Source of the DNA: a virus
Virus record (IMG/VR): IMGVR_UViG_3300009164_000197
Location: 1-33,901 of that record
Direction: 5' to 3' (one strand)
Length of the DNA: 33,901 bases
The translations under genes were made by a program, and so were the position numbers. This document shows, in pieces, positions 25,027-31,070 of this stretch. The notes under the pieces were generated by a model. It did no database searches, had not been told where the DNA came from, and worked only from the letters and a program-made list of their open reading frames with translations. Position 1 is the stretch's first letter. Every line of letters begins with the position of its first letter.

Positions 25027-26129
25027 TACTGATTATTATAGATGAATGTCATACATTTGTTTATTATTTCCTCTGGGTTTTTATACCAGTCAAGTTCATT
25101 TACATGAAGAACTTTAAAATTATTCTTTTTAAGAATTTCATCTCTTTTCTTCTCTCTATCAGTCTTGCCTGAATCTATTTTATTTTTATTATGCCAATAG
25201 ACACCATCAAATTCAATAATTATATTTCCAATAATAAAATCTGGTAACACTATCCTATCTTCTAGTATTAGTCGAGTTTCAAAATTTCTTTTTACATCTT
25301 TTATTTCTCCTGTTTCTGGATTTAATGTTGCAAAATGGACTTTCTTTCTATCATCTTCCGATAAAATTTCATAAAGTCTAATAAAAAGATTTTGACTTGC
25401 CTGGCTCCAGCATCTTTTTTGAAAATTCTGGCTCCACTTTTCAATTTTAGACATCCATTGTTTCCTACCTTCATCTTCTCCATATTTCTTTTGAAAAAAA
25501 GCAAGATCTCGAGTTTGTAATTTTGCAATTTCAGCAATGGCTTCTTCGCGAGTCATTCCTTTATTAATCCAGTATTGAACATTAGTCCACCGAGTTTTCT
25601 TAATAAGCTCTTTATTTTTAGGTTTCTTATTCCATTCTATTTGACTTGCTGAAACTCGTTTTCCTATTTCATTTGCCTTTTGTTTAGCTTCTTCTTCAGT
25701 ATATCCTCTGGCTATATAAGATTCTTTGGAATATCCAGTCATTTTCTTCATGTAATTAGGATCAGATTCTGATCTATTCTTGATAGTTTCTAACCATGAT
25801 TTAGTATGTTTAGAAGTTCTGTCTGCGAGTATTTTTTTTGCTTCTTCTACTGTAATTTTATTTCTAGCTGCTATTGAATCCACTGAATATGTTGCCCTTG
25901 CTCTAGAAGTACATTTTGACTTTCCACATAAGCTATGATACCCTTCACTTATTCTAATAAATTTAGCATCTTCTTTACAGATAATACATCGGCCTTCATC
26001 TTCTTTTTTAAAAAATTGATCATAATATTCTTTATGACTTATACCTCGTTTTGTGAGGTAAAGAGAAAGACCTTTAAAACCGTTGACTGAGGCTTGATCT
26101 ATTAAGCATTGTACAGGTGAACTAATCAT
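25026..26129 (-). CDS. Vsr-like homing endonuclease inside the split gp41 intein locus
   Basis: The 367-residue protein has an N-terminal zinc module (CIICKEDAKF ... CGKSKC), several repeated helical units with GYTEEEAKQKANEIG and GMTREEAIAEIAKLQ, and a C-terminal very-short-patch-repair-like nuclease core: LPDFIIGNIIIEFDGVYWHN followed by REKKRDEILKKNNFKVLHVNE (short forms: IIIEFDGVYWH, KVLHVNE). The PD...EFDG...VxE layout is the type found in endonucleases between fractured split-intein genes in marine phage metagenomes. Both ends overlap the helicase halves (ATGA at 26126-26129, TAATG at 25026), so all three are translationally coupled. It presumably cuts intein-less helicase alleles. Confidence 0.85.
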   Translation of the reverse strand: MISSPVQCLIDQASVNGFKGLSLYLTKRGISHKEYYDQFFKKEDEGRCIICKEDAKFIRISEGYHSLCGKSKCTSRARATYSVDSIAARNKITVEEAKKILADRTSKHTKSWLETIKNRSESDPNYMKKMTGYSKESYIARGYTEEEAKQKANEIGKRVSASQIEWNKKPKNKELIKKTRWTNVQYWINKGMTREEAIAEIAKLQTRDLAFFQKKYGEDEGRKQWMSKIEKWSQNFQKRCWSQASQNLFIRLYEILSEDDRKKVHFATLNPETGEIKDVKRNFETRLILEDRIVLPDFIIGNIIIEFDGVYWHNKNKIDSGKTDREKKRDEILKKNNFKVLHVNELDWYKNPEEIINKCMTFIYNNQ

Positions 26130-26824
26130 TGTTTAATTTTTAACCTTTCCATGAAAGAGATGATAGGAATCTGTTCAATTTCTCCTGTTTTCTTATTTCT
26201 GATTTTTAAAATTGTATCTTTAGAAAAACATTTCCCAACATTTTGCTCTCCTGCGTAAACTATTAAAGTTTTTGGATCATATCCGCCATTTGTTAATCTA
26301 TCAATAAAAGTAAGCCCTGATTGTATTTTACTACCTTCTAATTGTAAATGATCTTCAGGACAAAAGAAATCAAGACCGTATTTTTCATCAAATGAAATAG
26401 ATCCTTGATTTAATAAATCTATTGCATGATTAACTATATTTTCAACATTTTCAGGAGTTACTTCTTGTAATTTTACATATTCTATAACAGATATTAATTT
26501 TTTATCAAAATATTGCCATTTTATCCAAGCCTCTGTAGTTCTTTTTAACCAATCTTCATCATATTCTTTAATTTCAGTTTGAAATATAAGTTCTACTATA
26601 GAATCATCTAAAGTTCTTTTAGATTTAATATCTTTAATTAAAATTTTAAGTTGCTCTTTAGAAGGAGTTTCTGAAAACTTAAGCATAAATTTCTTTGAAA
26701 CTTTTGCTAGCAGATCAATATCCGGATTTTTAAAAAATCCTTCATATACTTTATCTAGAAGTATAGGATTTTTTAAAAAATAAAGAAAAAAGATCTTTTC
26801 AAAATCTACACCATAGTGTTCCAT
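26126..26824 (-). CDS. 41: N-terminal part of replicative helicase gp41 plus split-intein N half
   Basis: Residues 1-198 are the N-terminal domain and the beginning of the RecA-like core of a DnaB/gp41 helicase, with LTFIDRLTNGGYDPKTLIVYAGEQNVGK (cited as GLTFIDRLTNGG and VYAGEQNVGK), where Walker A stops at Lys 198. Cys 199 begins the intein: CFSKDTILKIRNKKTGEIEQ (block A), with only 34 residues before the TGA. After splicing to the Ser-starting half the motif reads GEQNVGKS. Alone this protein could not bind ATP. The stop overlaps the endonuclease start (ATGA). The upstream 96-residue gene ends 9 bases before this ATG. Confidence 0.88.
   Translation of the reverse strand: MEHYGVDFEKIFFLYFLKNPILLDKVYEGFFKNPDIDLLAKVSKKFMLKFSETPSKEQLKILIKDIKSKRTLDDSIVELIFQTEIKEYDEDWLKRTTEAWIKWQYFDKKLISVIEYVKLQEVTPENVENIVNHAIDLLNQGSISFDEKYGLDFFCPEDHLQLEGSKIQSGLTFIDRLTNGGYDPKTLIVYAGEQNVGKCFSKDTILKIRNKKTGEIEQIPIISFMERLKIKQ
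26129..26230 (-). mobile_element. N-terminal fragment of the atypically split gp41 intein (34 residues)
   Basis: It starts with the nucleophile Cys directly after the Walker A Lys and holds block A only. The protein ends ERLKIKQ. Such a short N fragment places the break between blocks A and B. Confidence 0.85.
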
Positions 26825-26833
26825 AGTAAATAT

Positions 26834-27124
26834 TTATGAATACGGGTTTTCAATTATTCTAATATTCATCTTTTCATCTGTATTTTTATCTATTTTAATA
26901 AAATTTTCAGATGAAAGAGTTAAAAGAAGATTTCTTATTTTTTCTTTAGGTTGCCCTAATTGTGTAATTAATTGAATATCAGTAAATAAAACATTTTTTT
27001 TATTTTCTGCTTCTTTAATAAGATAAAATAAAAGATCATCTTTATCAGGATAACCTGGAAGATCTTTAGCTATTCCTATTACATGTTTTATTTTAACTTT
27101 ATTCCAGTTAATATTATTCATCAT
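26834..27124 (-). CDS. Small winged-helix-like protein between uvsX and gp41
   Basis: The 96-residue product has helix-strand spacing like a winged helix: DLLFYLIKEAENK, VLFTDIQLITQLGQPKEKIRNLL (short: TDIQLITQLG and KEKIRNLLLTLS), then a wing-like ENFIKIDKN. I do not recognise a family. Its ATG overlaps the end of uvsX by 11 bases and it ends 9 bases before the helicase start, so it belongs to the replication operon. In T4 the matching position holds gene 40. A helicase-loading or DNA-binding role is possible but unsupported. Confidence 0.6.
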   Translation of the reverse strand: MMNNINWNKVKIKHVIGIAKDLPGYPDKDDLLFYLIKEAENKKNVLFTDIQLITQLGQPKEKIRNLLLTLSSENFIKIDKNTDEKMNIRIIENPYS

Positions 27125-28733
27125 CTTGTGTAATATTTATATCTTCGTTCACAAATGAATCAAGTACTTCGTCAAGTTCTAAATCAGTACCATAACTGAA
27201 TGTTTTTTTAATAACATTTTCATCTAAAAGATCTAATATTTCTTTTGTAATAATTTCAGGTCTAAATAACATATTTAAATCTATAGTGTCATTTAAATGT
27301 TTAACGCATAACTTACGAGCAGTATCGGAAGGCTGAAAATATACAGTAGTTTCAGCATTTTTTTCGTTTGTATAAACATGCTTTCTGCAAAGACTTTGAT
27401 CTTTTTCACTAATTTTACTATAATCTTTTTCGGTAATAAATCGACCTCTTTGAATTCCACAATTGTCCCAACTAATAAATTCTTGTAAGCCTACGTATGG
27501 ATTCATACCTTTGTTAAAATCAATCCAAAATTTAACAGGTGTAGGTTTAGCAAATCTATTTTTGTTAGGCTTTGCTGTAACAATAATTCCTGTAGAATTT
27601 CCATCAGCTAATTTAGCTTTATTTAAAAATAAAATAATAGAAGCTGCATATTCAGGACCAGTATTATGATTAATAGCGCCATTGGCACTTATATAGTGCT
27701 GAGCTTCTTCGATCGTAAGATCTTTTACTTTAGTAGAGCCTAATGATTTTAGGCTTTTTACTTTCAATTGTTTAAATTGCAAGCCTACCATTTGCTTTAT
27801 ATATTCACCTTCTTTTAAATCTTTAATTGAGATCCATCCTTCTTCGATAGCCCAATCATCATCATGGCCACCAATATAAAATCTATGATCTTCAGAACAT
27901 ATTATCTTTGTGCCATCTTCGAATTCTACCTCATAAGATTCTTTTTCGAAATCCCAAGTCTGAAGAACTTCTTTTTCACCTATTAAAGTTTTTACAAAAT
28001 CACCAGATTTTACATCTTTAATTTTCTTAAATGAACCATCAGACATGATAATTAAACTATCAGGATCAAGACATCCTCCGCCAGCGATAGTCTTACTAAA
28101 AAGATCTTGTGTTTGATAAACATGATTAGTAAATAAAAATGGAATTCTACAAATACCTAATTGAGTCATTAAAATACGAAATGTAGATTTTAATATTTTA
28201 GCTCTTGTCATATCTGATTTATCAGACCCTGATGCTGCATCATCAATTTCTTTCTGAGTTGCTAAATTACCAGCAGAATCTAAAACTACCATTATTCTTG
28301 GTAATTCAAGTCCTTTCTTTTTAGCATCTATTAATGATTTTGTTAAATTAGTTACACTAGATCTAAATTCCTGAACTGTATTACAAGGTTCATATCTTAA
28401 TTTAACAGGATCGATTCCAAACTTTTCAACTAAGCTTCTATCAACTGCGTTTTCAGAATCATAATAAACAATAGAGTATCCTATTTTCTGTGCTTCTCTA
28501 ATTGAATTAAGAATTAAATAAGTTTTACCAGTACCAGTAGGACCTGCTATGGCAACCGATCTATTATTTGGAAAACCACCCCATACAGAACCAGTCAATG
28601 CTGCATTTAGCGCATAATTACCAGTGCTTATATAGTGATCTACTGAACTTACTTCACTTTTATCTAAAGTGTTACCGTATGCTGATACTTTAGAAAGTTC
28701 TTTGTTTAAATCATCAAATGAATATTCTTTCAT
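27114..28733 (-). CDS. uvsX: UvsX recombinase (RecA-like) interrupted by an in-frame mini-intein
   Basis: Precursor of 539 residues. The extein is a T4 UvsX-type strand-exchange protein: Walker A GPTGTGKT at 64-71, YYDSENAVD at 90-98, Walker B RIMVVLDSAGNL near 146-157, IPFLFTNHVYQ near 197 and AGGG at 217-220. The intein runs from Cys 221 to Asn 357. After splicing, GGG joins TGPEYAASIILFL, restoring the RecA L2-proximal GGG-T sequence in a 402-residue protein (T4 UvsX is 391). It follows the DNA polymerase fragment by 10 bases. UvsX drives recombination-dependent replication with gp46/47 and gp41. The intein is contiguous and should splice in cis. Confidence 0.93.
   Translation of the reverse strand: MKEYSFDDLNKELSKVSAYGNTLDKSEVSSVDHYISTGNYALNAALTGSVWGGFPNNRSVAIAGPTGTGKTYLILNSIREAQKIGYSIVYYDSENAVDRSLVEKFGIDPVKLRYEPCNTVQEFRSSVTNLTKSLIDAKKKGLELPRIMVVLDSAGNLATQKEIDDAASGSDKSDMTRAKILKSTFRILMTQLGICRIPFLFTNHVYQTQDLFSKTIAGGGCLDPDSLIIMSDGSFKKIKDVKSGDFVKTLIGEKEVLQTWDFEKESYEVEFEDGTKIICSEDHRFYIGGHDDDWAIEEGWISIKDLKEGEYIKQMVGLQFKQLKVKSLKSLGSTKVKDLTIEEAQHYISANGAINHNTGPEYAASIILFLNKAKLADGNSTGIIVTAKPNKNRFAKPTPVKFWIDFNKGMNPYVGLQEFISWDNCGIQRGRFITEKDYSKISEKDQSLCRKHVYTNEKNAETTVYFQPSDTARKLCVKHLNDTIDLNMLFRPEIITKEILDLLDENVIKKTFSYGTDLELDEVLDSFVNEDINITQDDE
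27663..28073 (-). mobile_element. Mini-intein in uvsX (137 residues, no endonuclease)
   Basis: Begins CLDPDSLIIMSDGSFKKI (block A), has IICSEDHRFY with the block B His 283, EEAQHYISANGAINHN (blocks F and G) and ends HN|T. There is no LAGLIDADG or HNH domain between blocks B and F, only about 50 residues, so it can splice but not home by itself. The GWISIKDL phrase is close to GWISIKKI in the split gp41 intein, suggesting related inteins. Confidence 0.9.
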
Positions 28734-28743
28734 ATTATTTTTT

Positions 28744-29877
28744 TTAAAAAACTGAGGATGAATATACTAAATTTCTATTTAGCGTGCCAAGACCCATAGC
28801 ATCAATTACTCTATTAATCGGATCTATTATACATTTTTCAAATTGTAAATCATAGTCGACAGAAGGTGCTAATTCAATAGGAAATTCGCCAGGTGGAAAA
28901 GCAAATACATTACATATATTATCTTTACAAAAATAATACTTTATTTTTTCTCCGTCAGCTAGTGTTTTGTACCTATTTTTATATTTACTATTATTAAGTA
29001 AATAGTTATAATAGCCTGCTGCTCTAATATGCATTGGACAGCCTGAAGCTATTTCAAAATTAGTATAATCAGATATAATGTATTTTTTATAATTATTAAT
29101 TTTTACATTAAGTGTAATATGTTCAGTATTAGCTAATTTAAATTCTCTTTTGGTTTTTTTTAAAATACTTACTAATTCTGATAATTCAACTTTATCAACA
29201 GAAAAAATAAATTTTAATACTTCTTTTAATTTTATTCTAGCAAATAATGGAGTACTTGACTGTATAATCTCAAATCCTTTAGAACTGATTTTACTTAAAG
29301 GTTCATAGTGCAAATCCGGCTCTTTCCAAACAATATTTTGCATATATTTTTTTTTTGCTAGCCAGATTGCATTTTTAGCAATTGTTTCTAATTCAAAATT
29401 AAGAAAATTATCAGAATTTAAATCTTTAGCATATTTTTCTAATATTTTATTATTAAAATCTGATAGTCTATATTCATATAGCTTAAGAATAAAATCTTTT
29501 TCAGTACCTGACCAATTACAAGTTTCTAAAACTTCCTGAAAACTTAAATAACAAGAATCAGTATCTATATAAATAACAATAGGTTTTACAATTTGACGAT
29601 TTACTGTAATTCCCATTTTGTTATGAACTTCAATATCTTTAAACCAAAAATTCTGAAAATATTTATTGATCATTTTTTCAGTATATAAAATAGCATCTTG
29701 TCCTTGTAATGTAATTGTTTCTGCTATATCAACATTAAAAAAATAAAACCATTGATTGCCGAATGCTCCATAAATTGAATTAAGCATTAATTTTACAGCC
29801 TGTTCAAAATTAAAATATTTTTGAGCTTCAAATTCAGCAAGTCTTAAACGTTCTTCAGCTTCTATTAATTTATTCAT
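28744..29877 (-). CDS. 43: DNA polymerase gp43, C-terminal part (family B palm/thumb)
   Basis: This 377-residue protein (start ATG at 29875-29877; a longer frame would begin with TTG) holds only the second half of a family B polymerase. It begins in the fingers helix and contains motif B KLMLNSIYG (29-37), motif C YIDTDS (103-108), the KKKYMQN thumb motif, GFEIIQSSTP, SGCPMHIRAAGYYNYL and the C-terminal thumb. The exonuclease domain and motif A are missing, and no upstream frame supplies them. Upstream lie the clamp gene and a duplication of its end. The fingers tip tolerates breaks in related phages (split gp43A/gp43B), so the other half may be elsewhere in the genome. A degraded remnant is less likely, since the frame and all motifs are intact. 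Confidence 0.85.
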   Translation of the reverse strand: MNKLIEAEERLRLAEFEAQKYFNFEQAVKLMLNSIYGAFGNQWFYFFNVDIAETITLQGQDAILYTEKMINKYFQNFWFKDIEVHNKMGITVNRQIVKPIVIYIDTDSCYLSFQEVLETCNWSGTEKDFILKLYEYRLSDFNNKILEKYAKDLNSDNFLNFELETIAKNAIWLAKKKYMQNIVWKEPDLHYEPLSKISSKGFEIIQSSTPLFARIKLKEVLKFIFSVDKVELSELVSILKKTKREFKLANTEHITLNVKINNYKKYIISDYTNFEIASGCPMHIRAAGYYNYLLNNSKYKNRYKTLADGEKIKYYFCKDNICNVFAFPPGEFPIELAPSVDYDLQFEKCIIDPINRVIDAMGLGTLNRNLVYSSSVF

Positions 29878-30033
29878 TATCAGATATTGCAACTGCTACA
29901 GTAAGAACTGTGTTAGTATCTAGAGATTTAAATATATTTATAATATTTGTTCTTTGGCTTCTATTAATTATTCATTATCAGATATTGCAACTGCTACAGT
30001 AAGAACTGTGTTAGTATCTAGAGATTTAAATAT
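29850..30033 (-). repeat. Tandem duplication of the gp45 3' end next to the polymerase fragment
   Basis: Two copies (29850-29935 and 29949-30033) lie 98 bases apart. The inner 64 bases (29872-29935 and 29970-30033) are identical. The remaining 21-22 bases differ by two substitutions and one missing T. The upper copy is the real end of the clamp gene. The lower copy spans the start of the polymerase fragment and overlaps its ATG. In the upper copy the lost T gives ATG-AAT-AAT-TAA, killing that version of the polymerase start. Confidence 0.9.
29935..29942 (-). promoter_or_regulatory. TATAAATA late-promoter-like motif at the duplication junction
   Basis: Exact TATAAATA on the minus strand, 58 bases before the polymerase fragment start and created at the edge of the duplicated block. 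It could give that gene a late promoter of its own, or be an accident of AT-rich sequence. Confidence 0.35.
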
Positions 30034-30723
30034 TATTTTATTAGTACATACAATTACTTTGTAATTTTCTTTATCAAGAATTGAAATGTATTTTTTATAA
30101 ATATCAACTTCAGTAAATTCTGTTAAATGGTTTTCAGCTTGATGAGTTATGATAGCATCATATCTCTCGCCGGCTACATGAATACCTTTATCTGAAATTT
30201 TGAATTTAAAAAGTTCTTTATTATCTTCTAACTTAAATAGAGATTTCATTTTATCTACATGTACAGTTAAAAGTTCAAAACTAAAAAGTTTATCAGTAGC
30301 TCCAAATGCTCTTTTCATTTCATCATCTGTCATTTCCATGAAATTAAGACTTGGATCTGCGCAATATAGATTGATTTTTAAATTTTCATCATATACTGAA
30401 AAATCAGTAGCAATATAAGTTTCACCTATTTTTTGATAGGATATATTAGCTGACATATCTTTACCAAAATGTGAAATAGCATCAATAACTTTATTGCCAT
30501 TGAAAAATGAAATTTTAATAGTAGATGAGATAGTATCTTCTATTTCAAATAGTTCTGAAGTTTTAATAGAAGACATTTTTACAGCATCTTTTTGAGGAAG
30601 ATATACTGAGGATGAAATCTTCTCAGCAGACATTTTCATAAAAATAAATTTATCAATTGATAAAAGTTTTTTGATGAAATACTGAAATTCAAGGCCATTG
30701 ATTTTTTTAATTTTAAGTTCCAT
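29968..30723 (-). CDS. 45: Sliding clamp gp45
   Basis: The 251-residue protein resembles the T4-type trimeric clamp that tethers gp43 and also activates late transcription with gp55. The sequence alternates amphipathic strands typical of clamps, with SYQKIGETYIATDFSVYDENLKINLYCADPSLNFMEM in the middle (short pieces: TDFSVYDENLKINLY, DPSLNFMEM), FELLTVHVDKMKSLF, and FKISDKGIHVAGERYDA near 180. Length is near T4 gp45 (228). Its last 21 codons are included in the tandem duplication. It is first after the strong terminator at 30806-30833, and directly before the polymerase fragment, uvsX and the helicase halves. Confidence 0.85.
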   Translation of the reverse strand: MELKIKKINGLEFQYFIKKLLSIDKFIFMKMSAEKISSSVYLPQKDAVKMSSIKTSELFEIEDTISSTIKISFFNGNKVIDAISHFGKDMSANISYQKIGETYIATDFSVYDENLKINLYCADPSLNFMEMTDDEMKRAFGATDKLFSFELLTVHVDKMKSLFKLEDNKELFKFKISDKGIHVAGERYDAIITHQAENHLTEFTEVDIYKKYISILDKENYKVIVCTNKIIFKSLDTNTVLTVAVAISDNE

Positions 30724-30805
30724 TATTTTTAAATTTAGTTTAACCTTTTATTAAAAAAATAAATAGAGTTTCATTTTTTTATTAATAAATATGAAAATAA
30801 TAAAA

Positions 30806-30833
30806 AAAAGACTTGAATTGCTTCAAGTCTTTT
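30806..30833 (-). terminator. Rho-independent terminator after the histone-like gene
   Basis: A 12-bp perfect stem (30806-30817 with 30822-30833), loop TTGC, core GACTTGAA/TTCAAGTC, followed on the minus strand by a run of Ts. It separates the ribonucleotide reductase/histone-like unit from the gp45-led replication operon. The core AGACTT / AAGTCTT resembles the gp23 terminator. Confidence 0.85.
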
Positions 30834-30857
30834 AAAAAATCTTTTAAAAATCTTAAG

Positions 30858-31037
30858 TTATGACTCCTTTTTTGAATTTTGAACCTCAAGTCTTAATTCT
30901 TGAGCTAAAACCTTAATGTCTTGCATGGCTTTTCTAATTCTAGTTCCTGCTGATTTATTCCCTTTTACAAAGAATTTATCAACATCATCTTGCGCTAATT
31001 TTACAACTTCTTTGATTTTTTCAAATGTACTACTCAT
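30858..31037 (-). CDS. Histone H1-like protein, Hc1 family (59 residues)
   Basis: A short frame from the ATG at 31035-31037 to TAA at 30858-30860. It begins MSSTFEKIKEVVKLA, then has DVDKFFVKGNKSAGTRIRKA and MQDIKVLAQELRLEVQNSKK. The pattern 'KFxxKGNxxAGTRxRKxMQxxKxLAQExRxEVQ' is the Bacteroidota histone H1-like (Hc1-related) family, small basic DNA-binding proteins. It lies between nrdA and a terminator, with CATAAATA, one base off the late-promoter motif, at 31068-31075 upstream. It may compact phage DNA or interfere with the host nucleoid. It is also a marker of a Bacteroidota host. Confidence 0.85.
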   Translation of the reverse strand: MSSTFEKIKEVVKLAQDDVDKFFVKGNKSAGTRIRKAMQDIKVLAQELRLEVQNSKKES

Positions 31038-31070
31038 TATTTAAAATTTAAAAATTAATTAAAAAAATAT

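Noticed and set aside
25026-26129. A group I or II intron interrupting gp41.
   Set aside because: The reading frames meet edge to edge with overlapping start and stop codons, leaving no room for intron RNA, and the flanks carry intein blocks A, B, F and G.
26831-26838. CATAAATA on the minus strand near the gp41 start as a late promoter.
   Set aside because: One mismatch to the consensus and only a few bases before the ATG, leaving no room for a transcription start and leader.
28744-29877. Polymerase fragment as a decayed pseudogene.
   Set aside because: The frame is uninterrupted, motifs B and C, KKKY and the thumb are all intact, and it sits in an active operon, so a functional split subunit is more likely.
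29878-29892. Five extra residues at the front of the polymerase fragment (TTG start).
   Set aside because: The ATG at 29877 is in the same frame, and the extra codons are only the end of the duplicated clamp gene read in another frame.
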